DNA of 64,000 nucleotides from Bacteroidota bacterium (GCA_021824145.1 JAKALM010000016.1:1-64000), one strand, 5' to 3'. Counted from the stretch's first letter, positions 34,095 to 46,659 are shown. Notes: generated from the letters alone by a model not told the origin. Numbers and translations: made by a program.

Positions 34095-35978
34095 TTAACG
34101 TTTTCTTTTTTGCTGTACTTTTGCGTTTTGTTCGGCGGCTTCCATCAGCTTGGCCATAAATCCTTTTGATTTTTTAGGATTGTTTACAGGCTGCAGCTCC
34201 ATTCCATCGTGTTTATGATTTATATAATATTGCTGGCCAATTGAAAACAAGTTAAACATAAAATAATATAAGTTTAAACCTGCAGGAAAACTCATAAACA
34301 ACAGCGTTAAGAAAATTGGCATTATATAAATTAATGCCGCCTGTTTGGGATCTTTAACAGTCATCTTTTGCTGAATGAACTGTGTAATGCCCATCAACAA
34401 AGCTAAGCCGCTAATTTGATCAATATTAAAAAATGGAATTTTAAACGGCAACGTATAAATAACATCTGGACGTGAAAGATCAGTAATCCAAAAAACAAAC
34501 GGTTGTTGGCGAAGTTCGATGGCAACTTTAAGCAAGCCCCACAACGCAATAAATACGGGCATTTGTAAAAGTATCGGCAAACAACCACCGGCGGGATTAA
34601 CACCGTAAGTCGAATAAAGCTTCATCGTTTCTTTATTCATTTTCTGTGGATCGTCTTTATACTTTTCTTTCAACTCATTTATTTTGGGTTGAAGCAGTTG
34701 CATTTTCTTCATTGATTGAAAACTCGATTTAGTCAATGGATATAAAACGAGCTTTATAATTAGTGAAAAAACAACTATTACCCAGCCATAGTTGGGTATA
34801 AATAAATGCAAGAAATTGAAAAGAGGAAGAAGAACATACTGAGCAATGGGTTGAACTATAAATTTAAGCCATGCCATACTGCTAAACTCAACCATCTGAT
34901 CAAAATTATTTCCGTAAGATTTAAGAATATTATAATCTGCCGGGCCGATATAAATAGTAAAGTTTCTTTGTTCAAAGTTCGAATTATTAAATGGAAGAGC
35001 CAATCTAATATTATAATAAGATCTCTCGCCATTGTTCATATATGCAACTTTGGTTCCTTCGATATTTGCGCCATCGACTTTTGAAGGATCTTGTGGAGCA
35101 ATAATCGCTGCAAAATATTTATTGCGAGCAGCTATCCAATCAACTCGGCCTTTAAAATCCTTTTCTACCTTTTCATCGTTTTTTGAAGCTTCTACAACAA
35201 CATGTTCCCCGCCATAATATACGCTGGCATTTGAATAAATTGCTTCGTCAACTGAATTTTCCTCAACAAATCTTAATCCTTTATTCCAAACAAAATCAAT
35301 ATCGTTGTCGCTTATAATATTTCCCAGCCCAACAAGCTGCAGATTACATTGCATGCTGTATTTATCACCAAAGAAAATATATTTTTTCTCAATATATTTG
35401 TCTGGGGCAACATTATAGATAAAAGAAATTACTAAAGAATCTTTTCCAGAAATTCTATAATATGGTTTGCCTGCCAAAGTTTCAAAATTTATTTTTGATG
35501 TATTTATCGCCTTTCCGTCAGATGAAACGAACAACAAATCTGGCCCACCACCACCTTCAGGATAATTCACAAGCTGAACGTGCGTGTCATAAAAATTTGT
35601 ATCTTTCTTGGCGTTAGTAGAATACCAATTTTTATATTTTTTCAAAAAGTATTTTTTTATATCCCCGCCCTTGCTAGTTAATTCTAATTTTACAAGATCG
35701 TTTTCAATTGTAATTGTTTTATCTGTTCCAATTGAAGAAGAAAAATATTTTCCAAACATCAGGCTATCGCCTACGGCCAAATGCTGATTTGAAACCGATT
35801 GCTTATTTATTGTCGGTTTTTTATTCTCATCTTTTTGAAATTTATTAGTGTCCTTATTTACCAGGGTTGTATCTTGTGGTTTTTCAAATTTGTTCGGTTG
35901 CTGTGGTGAATTTAAGTAGAGCCACAAAACCAAAATTGCGCCCATCAGAACAAAAGCTATCGTTGTTTTTTTATCCAT
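34095..35978 (-). CDS. yidC: YidC membrane protein insertase
   Basis: A 627-residue inner-membrane protein that inserts and folds membrane proteins with or without SecYEG. It has an N-terminal anchor (about 7-24), a large periplasmic P1 domain (about 60-350), and the conserved five-helix core from about 370, with YPLTKSSFQSMKKMQLLQPKI and NPAGGCLPILLQMPVFIALW. The tail is lysine-rich, as in ribosome-binding YidC. The groove residue that is arginine in many homologues is lysine here (LIIKLVLYP). It closes the rpmH-rnpA-yidD-yidC operon near the origin. Confidence 0.97.
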   Translation of the reverse strand: MDKKTTIAFVLMGAILVLWLYLNSPQQPNKFEKPQDTTLVNKDTNKFQKDENKKPTINKQSVSNQHLAVGDSLMFGKYFSSSIGTDKTITIENDLVKLELTSKGGDIKKYFLKKYKNWYSTNAKKDTNFYDTHVQLVNYPEGGGGPDLLFVSSDGKAINTSKINFETLAGKPYYRISGKDSLVISFIYNVAPDKYIEKKYIFFGDKYSMQCNLQLVGLGNIISDNDIDFVWNKGLRFVEENSVDEAIYSNASVYYGGEHVVVEASKNDEKVEKDFKGRVDWIAARNKYFAAIIAPQDPSKVDGANIEGTKVAYMNNGERSYYNIRLALPFNNSNFEQRNFTIYIGPADYNILKSYGNNFDQMVEFSSMAWLKFIVQPIAQYVLLPLFNFLHLFIPNYGWVIVVFSLIIKLVLYPLTKSSFQSMKKMQLLQPKINELKEKYKDDPQKMNKETMKLYSTYGVNPAGGCLPILLQMPVFIALWGLLKVAIELRQQPFVFWITDLSRPDVIYTLPFKIPFFNIDQISGLALLMGITQFIQQKMTVKDPKQAALIYIMPIFLTLLFMSFPAGLNLYYFMFNLFSIGQQYYINHKHDGMELQPVNNPKKSKGFMAKLMEAAEQNAKVQQKRKR

Positions 35979-35988
35979 TAAATTTCCA

Positions 35989-36198
35989 TCAAATTAGCGG
36001 ATCATATCCGCCCTTGTTAAAAGGATTGCATCTTAAAATTCGCCAAGTTGCTTTGGCTCCGCCTTTAATTACGCCATACTTTTGAAACGCTTGAACCGCA
36101 TATTCAGAACATGTTGGGTAAAATCTACAGGACGGCGGAAACATGGGCGATAAGAATTTTTGATACCCCCGAATAAGTAATACAAAAATTTTTCTCAT
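35989..36198 (-). CDS. yidD: YidD membrane insertion efficiency factor
   Basis: A 69-residue basic protein with the family signature [16 protein letters not shown] and [12 protein letters not shown]. YidD sits at the inner membrane by an amphipathic N-terminal helix and assists YidC. Its start overlaps the rnpA stop by four bases, and its stop is 10 bases before yidC. Confidence 0.96.
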   Translation of the reverse strand: MRKIFVLLIRGYQKFLSPMFPPSCRFYPTCSEYAVQAFQKYGVIKGGAKATWRILRCNPFNKGGYDPLI

Positions 36199-36596
36199 CG
36201 CATTTTTTTTCTAATAATTGTTATAATCTCCAATACCGAGGGCATAAAATCGTTCAAATATAAATTTCTATTTTCTTTCTGAGTAAAAGATTGAGAAGAA
36301 AAAATTATTTTAATGTCTAATTTTTTTTCCAAACATTCGTTAAGTATTGCGCCTTTGTTTAATCTAAAAGATTCTTTAATTAATCTTTTTACTCTATTTC
36401 TCCAAACAGCACTTCCTTGCTTTTTGCTTACTACAGCAGCAATTTTCAATCCAGCATTATTTTTTGCTTTATTAAAAGAATAAATTGCTTTAATTGTTTT
36501 GTTTGATGAATAAACTGTGCTGCCAGTGGAATATATTGTTTCAAAATCTTTTCTTTTTTTAATCCTTTCTTTTTTAGAAAGACTAAAATTTTTCAA
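36195..36596 (-). CDS. rnpA: Ribonuclease P protein component
   Basis: A 133-residue basic protein that binds the RNase P RNA for tRNA 5' processing. The RNR motif is [14 protein letters not shown] and the N terminus [19 protein letters not shown] is typical. The start is TTG at 36594-36596, two bases after the rpmH stop, so translation is probably coupled. The RNase P RNA gene is not in the window. Confidence 0.95.
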   Translation of the reverse strand: MKNFSLSKKERIKKRKDFETIYSTGSTVYSSNKTIKAIYSFNKAKNNAGLKIAAVVSKKQGSAVWRNRVKRLIKESFRLNKGAILNECLEKKLDIKIIFSSQSFTQKENRNLYLNDFMPSVLEIITIIRKKMR

Positions 36597-36598
36597 AG

Positions 36599-36748
36599 CT
36601 ATTTTTTCTCACTACTAACAGTTAATTTTTTTCTTCCCTTTGCTCTTCTTCTAGCTAAAACTTTTTTTCCATTTTTACTTTTTATTCTTTCGCGAAAGCC
36701 GTGCTTATTTTTTCTTTTTCTTTTGCTTGGCTGAAAAGTCCTTTTCAT
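36599..36748 (-). CDS. rpmH: 50S ribosomal protein L34
   Basis: A 49-residue basic protein read on the minus strand from ATG 36748 to TAG 36599, beginning [20 protein letters not shown] and containing [14 protein letters not shown], as in all L34 proteins. AAGGAG lies eight bases before the start. It is the first gene of the yidC operon and is divergent from dnaA, the usual arrangement at bacterial origins. Confidence 0.97.
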   Translation of the reverse strand: MKRTFQPSKRKRKNKHGFRERIKSKNGKKVLARRRAKGRKKLTVSSEKK

Positions 36749-37177
36749 TTAAAAACTCCTTATATAAATCATTTTTAATTAAGAACTACAAATATACAAC
36801 AAACAATTTTTTATTTCATAATACAGAAATGGTACCTAAATTAAATTATTTTTAAATTATTGAAAAATTAATTTGCTCGATAATATTTTACTTCATATTT
36901 TTTCATCAAGCGTGACAGCCAAAACCTTGTTAATATTTTGTTAACAACCGTGTTTTGTGAAAATGTTTCACGGGAGCTTCTTTTGGATTTTGGGGTTTTT
37001 TAAATTTAATTTTTGTTGATATTTTAAAATAAGCGCCCTAAGTTGTTTTGTTTTAATGTTTTATTGACACCAACTTAATGTTGGTTTTTTGTTGATAACT
37101 TTTTGTACTTAAAAATTTTACTTAAAATAATGTTATTTTTTCTATTTTTTAAAACCCTGGTTTGTTAATAAGTCTTT
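36749..37177. promoter_or_regulatory. Divergent rpmH/dnaA control region
   Basis: A 429-base AT-rich gap with no ORF. It must hold the promoters of rpmH (minus) and dnaA (plus). It has weak DnaA-box-like words: TGTTGATAA at 37090-37098 (one mismatch to TGTGGATAA) and TGTTGATAT at 37014-37022. A dyad GTGAAA-ATG-TTTCAC lies near 36957-36971. DnaA may autoregulate here; I cannot point to a firm promoter. Confidence 0.5.
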
Positions 37178-38575
37178 ATGATTGATACCATTTTTACAGA
37201 AAATCACACAATTCAAGAGCCCAATTTAATTTGGAGAGAGTGCCTCAAAACCATCAAAGAAAACGTCACCCTAATGACTTATAATACTTGGTTCGTCCCT
37301 ATAAAACCAATAGAATTAAAAAATTCGGTGTTGAAAATTCAACTGCCTAGTAGATTTTTTTGGGAATGGATCGACGAACATTATAATACTTTAATAACAA
37401 AAACCATTCACGAAATTATTGGTCCCGAAGCCAAGCTTGCTTATGTTATAATAGATGTGCCAACAGCTGAAGAAAACAACAAAACACAAGAACCAAAACA
37501 ACAAATTAAAGCCCCCGAAGATCAAAAACCAAAACCAGAATTTGAAACTTTTTTAAATCCAAGATATACCTTTGAGAATTTTATAAAAGGAGAGGGAAAT
37601 CAACTTGCGCGGGCTGCTGCGGGAGCTATTAGCGACAACCCTGGCGGAACTTCATTTAATCCACTTTTTGTTTATGGCGGTGTTGGTCTTGGGAAGACGC
37701 ACTTAATCCAAGCAATTGGAAATAAAATTTTACAAAATTATCCAGATAAAAAAGTAATTTATTTATCTGCCGATATTTTTACTATTGAATTTGTTGAGGC
37801 AATACAAACCAATAGATTAAACGATTTTTCTCAGTTTTATAGAAAAATGGATGTGTTAATTATTGACGATATTCAGTTTCTTATGGGAAAGGAAAAAACA
37901 CAGGATTTGTTTTTCCAAATTTTTAATACGCTCCACCAATCAAGAAAACAAATTATACTATCCAGCGATAAGCCGCCAAAAGATTTGAAGGGTTTGGATG
38001 AACGATTAATATCAAGATTTCAGTGGGGATTAACTGCAGACATTCAACCGCCTGACTTAGAAACTAGAATTGCTATTCTTAAAAGAAAAGCCGAAGATTA
38101 TGGAATGAATGTTTTGGGAGACATTCTTGAATATATTGCAACAAATATTACATCAAATATTCGTGAACTTGAGGGCTGTTTAATTAAACTTCTCGCAAAT
38201 GCATCTTTAAATTCAAAAGAAATAAATCTAGAACTAGCAAAAAAAACAGTAAAAGAAATTGCAACAGATAGAAAAGTAAATATTAACATTGAATCAATAA
38301 CAAAAGTTATTTGTGATTATTTTAAAATTGATGAAAATAAAATAAGAGACAAAACTCGGAAAAAAGAAATTGTTATGGCGCGGCAGGTTGCAATGTATCT
38401 TTCAAAAGAAATGACAAAATCTTCACTAAAAACTATTGGGTTGCATTTTGGCGGAAGAGATCACGCAACAGTTATTCACTCATGTTCAACGATTGAAAAC
38501 TTAAAACAATCAGACACTTATTATAAAGACTTAATAGAAACCTTAAGAAGCAATATTGAACTTAATTGCTCCTAA
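37178..38575 (+). CDS. dnaA: Chromosomal replication initiator DnaA
   Basis: A 465-residue AAA+ initiator. Domain I (about 1-90) begins IWRECLKTIKENVTLMTYNTWF. A polar linker (about 95-125) is followed by domain III with Walker A GGVGLGKTH near 168 and Walker B DVLIIDDIQFL, and domain IV with the DnaA signature HFGGRDHATVIHS near residue 427. DnaA binds boxes at oriC and opens the DNA. A terminator follows at 38597-38627. The AT-rich gap downstream is the best origin candidate. Confidence 0.98.
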   Translation: MIDTIFTENHTIQEPNLIWRECLKTIKENVTLMTYNTWFVPIKPIELKNSVLKIQLPSRFFWEWIDEHYNTLITKTIHEIIGPEAKLAYVIIDVPTAEENNKTQEPKQQIKAPEDQKPKPEFETFLNPRYTFENFIKGEGNQLARAAAGAISDNPGGTSFNPLFVYGGVGLGKTHLIQAIGNKILQNYPDKKVIYLSADIFTIEFVEAIQTNRLNDFSQFYRKMDVLIIDDIQFLMGKEKTQDLFFQIFNTLHQSRKQIILSSDKPPKDLKGLDERLISRFQWGLTADIQPPDLETRIAILKRKAEDYGMNVLGDILEYIATNITSNIRELEGCLIKLLANASLNSKEINLELAKKTVKEIATDRKVNINIESITKVICDYFKIDENKIRDKTRKKEIVMARQVAMYLSKEMTKSSLKTIGLHFGGRDHATVIHSCSTIENLKQSDTYYKDLIETLRSNIELNCS

Positions 38576-38596
38576 TCATTTAAATAAATAACAAAC

Positions 38597-38627
38597 AAAA
38601 AAAGTTCCCACAGCAGGAACTTTTTTT
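38597..38627 (+). terminator. dnaA terminator
   Basis: AAAAAAAGTTCC and GGAACTTTTTTT form a perfect 12-bp stem with a 7-base loop, ending in seven T, 21 bases after the dnaA stop. Confidence 0.88.
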
Positions 38628-38965
38628 ATTTTAAATACTTGTTGATTGTTTGTTTATAATTATAATATAATCTGTTAATATTTAGTTGGTAATAAACACA
38701 CTGTTAATTTCTCGATAATTCTTAAAAGTTATTCACATCAATAATTATTAAAAATCATTTAATTAAATCTAAAAAACAGACTTAATATCCTAATTAACAA
38801 ATTAACATTACATTTATTAATATTAATTATTAATTAATTACCTTATTATTAATAATAAGTGTGTGGAATAAACAAATTTTAAAATCAACTAATTATAATT
38901 TTATTGATTATTATAAACTTTTAAACTAATTTTTATTTATGACAATGTAAGGTTAAGATATATTT
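38628..38965. other. Putative oriC: AT-rich dnaA-dnaN side region
   Basis: This 338-base stretch is extremely AT-rich, especially 38755-38860, with repeated TTAATTA and ATTAACA words that suit a DNA-unwinding element. It contains an exact DnaA box TTATTCACA (38729-38737) and a near box TGTGGAATAA (38862-38871, one inserted base). It lies directly after dnaA, a common origin position. Only one good box is seen, so the assignment is moderate; the region upstream of dnaA is the alternative. Confidence 0.5.
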
Positions 38966-39388
38966 ATGAAAAATTCGAAAGGAATGTTTGTGAAAAGAAA
39001 TTACTTATTTCTTGTCTTTTTTGTTTTTGGTTTAATTAGTTTTGGAGGATGTTCTTCAACATCGAACAACAGCGTTACATTTACTAACTATACACAGGGA
39101 GACCTTTATATAAATTTTAGGGGTTCTTTAATTAATGTTCCTGCAGGGCAAAATTCAGTAATAAAAGAAATACCCAAAGGAACATATAATTACGCAACAA
39201 CATTTTCGGTTCCAGCCGGAACAACAAGTTCAAGTTCACAAGGAAATTTAAACGGAACAATAAAAGTTCAGGCAGGTACAAAAATTTTATTTTTATATTC
39301 CAGTACTTTTTCTAATGGTGCTTATACTGTTTTTGTTACGATGTCTAACAGTGATGACCAAAATGCAACAACACTAACAGCTCCATAA
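38966..39388 (+). CDS. Small hypothetical lipoprotein between dnaA and dnaN
   Basis: A 140-residue exported protein. The signal is RNYLFLVFFVFGLISFGGC, with a lipobox Cys, followed by a serine-rich stretch and a beta-rich domain (VTFTNYTQGDLYINFRGSL, then VPAGQNSVIKEIPKGTYNYA). This looks like a small beta-sandwich. Possible starts are ATG 38966, ATG 38984 and GTG 38990; the GTG has AAAGGA six bases upstream and gives the shortest n-region. No family is recognised. It is an unusual guest between the origin and dnaN. Confidence 0.7.
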   Translation: MKNSKGMFVKRNYLFLVFFVFGLISFGGCSSTSNNSVTFTNYTQGDLYINFRGSLINVPAGQNSVIKEIPKGTYNYATTFSVPAGTTSSSSQGNLNGTIKVQAGTKILFLYSSTFSNGAYTVFVTMSNSDDQNATTLTAP

Positions 39389-39524
39389 ATATTAAATATT
39401 CAAGAAAAAACATTAAAATATTTTTTAAAATTCATTTCAGAAATTAACCACAACACTTAACTATATCGTTGAGATTAGTAAGTATTTTTTGTATTTTTTG
39501 TCGCTTCAAAAGGAGATTATTTAG

Positions 39525-40634
39525 ATGGAATTTAAAGTTAACAGCAAGGTTTTAGAAAAACTATTATCAAAAATAATCCCGGCAGTTCCTAACAGAACAC
39601 CAATGCCGATATTAGAAAATTTTTTATTTGATATTAAAGAAGGTGCATTAACTGTAAGCGCTACCGATCTTGAAATTGCACTAAGATCATCAATAAACGT
39701 TTCGGCAGATGACAACATAAAAATGGTTATCCCTGCGCGTTTGTTATATGATATTTTAAGAACGCTGGATGAAACACAAATTAAATTTGAAACCGAGCCA
39801 AATTCAAAATTAAAACTAACAACCGAGAATGGAACTTATAATTTAAGTTATACCTCTCCAGAGGATTTTCCCGCAATCCCCTCTGTTAATGAAGAAAAAC
39901 AAATAAAAATAAGTGGAAGTGAACTAAAAAAAGCAATCGACCAAACATCCTTTGCAATGAGTAAAGAAGACATGCGGCCAGCAATGACGGGCACACTTTT
40001 AGAATTTACAGGAGATGGATTAAAGTTTGTAACAACAGATGGGCATAGGCTTGTTAAGTTAGTTAATAAAAACATTAAGACAGAATTAGAAGAACAATAT
40101 ATAATTCCCGAAAGAGCAATCTCGGTATTGTCAAAACAACTTACCGATAATGAAGTAAAAATTTGTTTAAGTAAAACCAACATTTCATTTAACATTGGAG
40201 ATTTGGAATTTATATCTCGTCTAATTGGAGATAAATATCCATCATACAACAGCGTCATTCCTTTGGAGAATGAAAATTCCATGAAAGTTAAGACCAGCGA
40301 TCTTCTTTCAACAATAAAAAGGATGAGTTTGTTTTCTGCTTCAAGTTCAAAGCAGGTAAAATTTTCTATTAAAAAAAATAATTTAGAAGTTTCTGCCGAA
40401 GATATAGACCACGGTTCTAACGCAAAAGAAAAAATTGCTTGTGAATATGTTGGCGAGGCTATGGATATTGGTTTTAATACTTCGTATGTAAACGATGTAT
40501 TATCTCATGTAAATGGCGAAGAAGTAATTTTTAAATTACATTCTCCTACAAAAGCCTGTATTATTGAACCATCATCAATTAAGGAAGACGAAGAATTGAT
40601 GATGCTTCTTATGCCGGTTCGATTAAATAATTAA
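39525..40634 (+). CDS. dnaN: DNA polymerase III beta clamp
   Basis: A 369-residue sliding clamp. The three repeated clamp domains are visible, with MEFKVNSKVLEKLLSKIIPA at the start, RPAMTGTLLEF and DGHRLVKL in the middle, and the C-terminal MLLMPVRLNN, which is the conserved M-P-M-R-type ending. AAAAGGAGA precedes the start by eight bases. It is followed one base later by recF. Confidence 0.97.
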   Translation: MEFKVNSKVLEKLLSKIIPAVPNRTPMPILENFLFDIKEGALTVSATDLEIALRSSINVSADDNIKMVIPARLLYDILRTLDETQIKFETEPNSKLKLTTENGTYNLSYTSPEDFPAIPSVNEEKQIKISGSELKKAIDQTSFAMSKEDMRPAMTGTLLEFTGDGLKFVTTDGHRLVKLVNKNIKTELEEQYIIPERAISVLSKQLTDNEVKICLSKTNISFNIGDLEFISRLIGDKYPSYNSVIPLENENSMKVKTSDLLSTIKRMSLFSASSSKQVKFSIKKNNLEVSAEDIDHGSNAKEKIACEYVGEAMDIGFNTSYVNDVLSHVNGEEVIFKLHSPTKACIIEPSSIKEDEELMMLLMPVRLNN

Positions 40635-40635
40635 T

Positions 40636-41748
40636 ATGATTTTGTCCTCCATTCATTTGAAAAACTTTAGGAGCCATAAAAATACTTACTTAGATTTTTC
40701 CGATGAATTGAACTATATTGTTGGAGGAAATGGACAGGGAAAAACATCAATTTTAGAAGCAATCTATTATCTTTGTACTACAAAAAACTGCAGTTCAAAA
40801 TCTGATAGTGAAGTTGTTCGGTTTAAAGAAGATGATTTTGAAATAATGGGTGAATTTAAAAATTCAACGCAAAACACAGCAAGAATTTTTTATTCACTTA
40901 AGGAAAACAAAAAATATTATTTTCAAAACGGAAAGCAGATTTATCGTGCGGCAGAAATAATAGGTAAGTTTCCCGTTGTTTTATTAACACCTGCGGATCA
41001 TTCTATAACCCAAGGACCGCCAAGCGACAGAAGAAAATTTGTTGATTCGGTAATTTCCCAAGCGAGCGAAACGTATTTAAATTTCTTGTTGGATTACAAT
41101 AAAACCTTAAGACACCGCTCAACAATACTTAACCATCTCAAAGAGTCTCGAAGAGAAGATTTATATGGCGAGCTTGAAGCATGGACTCAGAAATTGGTTC
41201 GAACAGGAACGGAAATAATAAAACGAAGAAAAATTTTTATTGATGAATTTAATTCGTTTGTTAAGTCATCATATAAAATTATTATGGAAGATAACGAGAT
41301 TCCGGAAATTTCATACTTCTATTTAAATGGCTGCGATCAAGTAGAAGTTGAAAAATATTTTTATGGTTTGATATCTGAAAAAGAAGAAGAAGAAATTAGA
41401 AGGGCTACAAATTTATTTGGGCCGCATAGAGATGATTTTATTTTTAAAGTAAACCAAATAAATCTTAAAGATTTTGGTTCTCAAGGCCAACACAAAACAT
41501 TTCAAACTGCGTTAAGATTTGCGCAGTATTTTTATCTTAAAGATAAAATAGGAAGGCAACCGCTGTTTTTGCTTGATGATGTTTTTGGTGAATTAGACAG
41601 CAAGCGTTCTATTAAGATCAGTGAATATTTGAAAAAAGTTGGCCAAGCGTTTATAACATTAACAGATTTTACAAACTATGATTTTTTAATAAAAAACGAA
41701 AAAGACAGAACAATTCTTTTGAATAATGGAGAAATTAGCTATGCCTGA
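40636..41748 (+). CDS. recF: DNA replication/repair protein RecF
   Basis: A 370-residue SMC-like ATPase that helps load RecA at gaps. It has Walker A GGNGQGKTS near residue 31, the ABC-type signature DFGSQGQHKTFQTALRFAQ and Walker B LFLLDDVFGELD. Length is normal. The start is one base after the dnaN stop, and its end overlaps the DciA-like gene by eight bases. Confidence 0.96.
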   Translation: MILSSIHLKNFRSHKNTYLDFSDELNYIVGGNGQGKTSILEAIYYLCTTKNCSSKSDSEVVRFKEDDFEIMGEFKNSTQNTARIFYSLKENKKYYFQNGKQIYRAAEIIGKFPVVLLTPADHSITQGPPSDRRKFVDSVISQASETYLNFLLDYNKTLRHRSTILNHLKESRREDLYGELEAWTQKLVRTGTEIIKRRKIFIDEFNSFVKSSYKIIMEDNEIPEISYFYLNGCDQVEVEKYFYGLISEKEEEEIRRATNLFGPHRDDFIFKVNQINLKDFGSQGQHKTFQTALRFAQYFYLKDKIGRQPLFLLDDVFGELDSKRSIKISEYLKKVGQAFITLTDFTNYDFLIKNEKDRTILLNNGEISYA

Positions 41749-42028
41749 TAGTTTCAGAAGCTTAGCCGAAATATTTGACAAGGAACCCGGATTAAAAAAT
41801 ATAAAAAAAATCATTAACGAATCGGATGTTATAAGAGAGTTTAATAAAATATTTCCTGATTTCGAAAAGGTTGTTGTTCCTGTAAAAGTTGTAAAAAAAA
41901 TTTTGTTTTTAAGAGTTGAAAATCCAACATGGAGAAGCGAATTAAAATTCAAGGAAAAGCTTATAATAGATAAAATCAATAAGTATTTTAATGAGCAAAG
42001 GATTTTAAAAATTAATTTTAGCAGATAA
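41741..42028 (+). CDS. DciA-like DUF721 protein
   Basis: A 95-residue protein of the DUF721/DciA family, which in many bacteria lacking DnaC loads the DnaB helicase. The core is VKKILFLRVENPTWRSELKFKE, with the conserved W-x-x-E-L segment. ATG 41741 is preferred because GGAG lies nine bases before it; an in-frame ATG at 41726 also exists. Its place between recF and gyrB is a common one for this family. Confidence 0.85.
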   Translation: MPDSFRSLAEIFDKEPGLKNIKKIINESDVIREFNKIFPDFEKVVVPVKVVKKILFLRVENPTWRSELKFKEKLIIDKINKYFNEQRILKINFSR

Positions 42029-42039
42029 AGTGAAATTGA

Positions 42040-44040
<2,001 letters not shown>

Positions 44041-44066
44041 AAATTTAATATAAAGACTAAAAGATA

Positions 44067-46529
44067 ATGGCAACTATATTCGAAAAAATAATTCCTGTTT
44101 CTTTAGAAGAAGAAATGAAATCTTCTTACATCGACTATTCAATGTCTGTAATTGTTGCTCGCGCACTTCCAGATGTAAGGGATGGATTAAAACCAGTTCA
44201 CCGAAGAGTTTTGTTTGGAATGTCTGAGCTTGGAGTAGCATACAACAAACCTTACAAGAAATCCGCAAGAATTGTTGGGGAGGTTTTGGGTAAATACCAT
44301 CCACACGGAGACACAGCTGTTTATGATACCATGGTGAGAATGGTTCAAGATTTTTCTTTGCGATATCCTTTGGTTGATGGCCAGGGTAATTTTGGATCAG
44401 TTGACGGCGATTCTCCTGCTGCAATGCGTTATACAGAAGCCAGGCTTGCCAGGATCGCAGATGAAATGCTTCGCGATCTTGATAAAAATACAGTAGACTT
44501 TGCGCCAAACTTTGATGACTCTCTTCAAGAGCCGACAGTTTTGCCATCTTATTTACCAAACTTGCTTGTAAATGGCTCTAGCGGAATTGCTGTTGGAATG
44601 GCGACAAATATTCCACCGCACAATCTAAATGAAGTAATAGACGGACTTGTTGCATTAATTAAAAATCCAGAATTGACTTCCGAAAAATTAATGAAATTTG
44701 TAACCGCTCCGGATTTTCCAACTGGCGGAATTATTTACGGCTACGAAGGAGTTAAAGAAGCTTATACAACGGGAAGAGGAAGAATTATTGTCCGTGCAAA
44801 AGCAAATGTAGAAACTCTAAAAAACAGCAGAGAAAATATTGTCATAACAGAACTTCCTTATCAAGTAAACAAAGCAAATTTAATTGAAAAAATTGCCGAC
44901 CTGGTTCGCGAAGGAAAAATTAATGATATTTCAAATATTCGCGATGAATCCGATCGCGATGGAATGCGTGTTGTAATTGAATTGAAACGCGATGCACAGC
45001 CGTCTGTTGTGTTGAACCAACTATTCAAACACACGCAAATGCAGACAACGTTTGGCGTAATAATGCTGGCACTTGTCCACGGCGTTCCAAAAGTTCTTAC
45101 GCTTAAAGAAACAATGCAGCATTTTCTTACGCACAGAATGGATGTTCTTATTAAAAGAACAAGATTCGATCTTGACGCCGCCGAACGGCGCGCTCATATT
45201 TTAGAAGGCTACATTATTGCTCTTGATAATATTGATGAAGTTATTGAGACGATAAAAAAATCAAGAGACGTTGAAACAGCAAAAACCAACTTGATGAGAA
45301 AATTCAAGCTGAGCGAAATTCAGGCAAAAGCAATTCTTGATATGCGGCTTCAAAGATTGACCGGATTGGAAAGAAAGAAAATAGAAGACGAATATAGAGA
45401 AGTAATAAAATTAATTGAAAAACTAAAAGGAATTTTAGGAAGCGAAGAAAAAAGATTTTTAATTATTAAAGATGAACTTCTAGAACTCAAAGAGAAATAC
45501 GGGGACGAAAGAAGAACGGAAATCATCCACAATTATGAAGAATTTTCCCTTGAAGACATCATTGCCGAAGAAGATGTAGTTGTTACAATTTCGCACAAAG
45601 GATTTATAAAAAGATTTCCAGTAAGCGGATATAGAAAACAAGGACGAGGAGGGAAAGGCGTAACCGGCGCTGGTACGAAGGACGATGATTTTATTGAACA
45701 TATGTTTATAGCATCAACGCATCATTATATTTTATTCTTCACCGACAAAGGGAAAGTTTATTGGTTAAAAGTTTTTGAAATTCCAGAAGGCGGCAGAGCA
45801 ACTCGCGGAAGGTCAGTATTGAATTTAATTGAGAAAGATCAGGACGAAGAAATAACAGCTTTTGTTGCAGTTAAAGAATTTAAAGATGATAATTATTTAA
45901 TCATGGCAACCGAGCGCGGAACAATTAAGAAAACGGTTTTATCGGCTTACGGCAATGTTCGTAAAGGTGGAATCAATGCCATCAACATTGTGAAAGGCGA
46001 TAGGCTTATTGCTGTTAAAATGTCTGACGGAAGCAATGATATTGTTCTTGGAACGAAGAGTGGATTTGCAATTCGATTTAATGAAAAAGATGTTCGTGAT
46101 ATGGGCAGAGTTGCAACAGGCGTTCGCGGAGTTAAGCTTGGCAAGGGAGATATAGTCGTCGGGCTTTTGGTGATTAAAAGAAATGATAATATTCTTGTTG
46201 TTACAGAAAACGGTTACGGCAAGCGATCCGACATAAACGATTACCGAATTACGCATCGCGGCGGAAAAGGTGTTATCACCGTTAAGACAAACGAAAAAGT
46301 TGGCAAGATGATTGCAATGATGGAAGTTGTTGATGGGGATGAATTAGTCATTATCTCATCTCGCGGAATGGTAATTAGGCAAAGCGTGAAAGATATCCGC
46401 GTTATGGGAAGAAATACTCAGGGCGTAAGAGTGATTCGATTGAATGAAGGAGATAAGATAGCTGATATTGCTAAAGTTGTTCCAGAAGAAGACGAAGGTG
46501 AAGGAAGCAACGGCAAAGAAGGAAATTAA
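44067..46529 (+). CDS. gyrA: DNA gyrase subunit A
   Basis: An 820-residue DNA-cutting subunit. The catalytic tyrosine is Y122 in [18 protein letters not shown]. The N-terminal quinolone-pocket segment [19 protein letters not shown] is intact, with serine replaced by threonine before AVYD. The C-terminal beta-pinwheel has a GyrA-box-like QGRGGKG at 525-531, one residue different in spacing from QRRGGKG. An acidic tail closes the protein. It is paired with gyrB and followed by a terminator. Confidence 0.97.
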   Translation: MATIFEKIIPVSLEEEMKSSYIDYSMSVIVARALPDVRDGLKPVHRRVLFGMSELGVAYNKPYKKSARIVGEVLGKYHPHGDTAVYDTMVRMVQDFSLRYPLVDGQGNFGSVDGDSPAAMRYTEARLARIADEMLRDLDKNTVDFAPNFDDSLQEPTVLPSYLPNLLVNGSSGIAVGMATNIPPHNLNEVIDGLVALIKNPELTSEKLMKFVTAPDFPTGGIIYGYEGVKEAYTTGRGRIIVRAKANVETLKNSRENIVITELPYQVNKANLIEKIADLVREGKINDISNIRDESDRDGMRVVIELKRDAQPSVVLNQLFKHTQMQTTFGVIMLALVHGVPKVLTLKETMQHFLTHRMDVLIKRTRFDLDAAERRAHILEGYIIALDNIDEVIETIKKSRDVETAKTNLMRKFKLSEIQAKAILDMRLQRLTGLERKKIEDEYREVIKLIEKLKGILGSEEKRFLIIKDELLELKEKYGDERRTEIIHNYEEFSLEDIIAEEDVVVTISHKGFIKRFPVSGYRKQGRGGKGVTGAGTKDDDFIEHMFIASTHHYILFFTDKGKVYWLKVFEIPEGGRATRGRSVLNLIEKDQDEEITAFVAVKEFKDDNYLIMATERGTIKKTVLSAYGNVRKGGINAINIVKGDRLIAVKMSDGSNDIVLGTKSGFAIRFNEKDVRDMGRVATGVRGVKLGKGDIVVGLLVIKRNDNILVVTENGYGKRSDINDYRITHRGGKGVITVKTNEKVGKMIAMMEVVDGDELVIISSRGMVIRQSVKDIRVMGRNTQGVRVIRLNEGDKIADIAKVVPEEDEGEGSNGKEGN

Positions 46530-46549
46530 ATTTTAAAATCTTGAGCAAA

Positions 46550-46576
46550 AGAGCAGACAAAAATCTGCTCTTTTTA
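46550..46576 (+). terminator. gyrA terminator
   Basis: AGAGCAGA pairs with TCTGCTCT around a 6-base loop, and the stem runs into TTTT. It lies 21 bases after the gyrA stop. Confidence 0.85.
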
Positions 46577-46659
46577 TAGTGAGATAAAAAATTAATTTAG
46601 AATAATCTGTCTAACTTTTTATATTTGAAATATTAATATCAAAAATTCGGGGATCTATC

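Noticed and set aside
36964-36972. TGTTTCACG, half of a parS centromere-like site, near dnaA
   Set aside because: The other half (TGAAACA) is not there; the following bases are GGAGCTTC. Also no parA/parB gene is in the window.
44074-44559. A 161-residue minus-strand frame
   Set aside because: It is the opposite-strand shadow of the gyrA start region.
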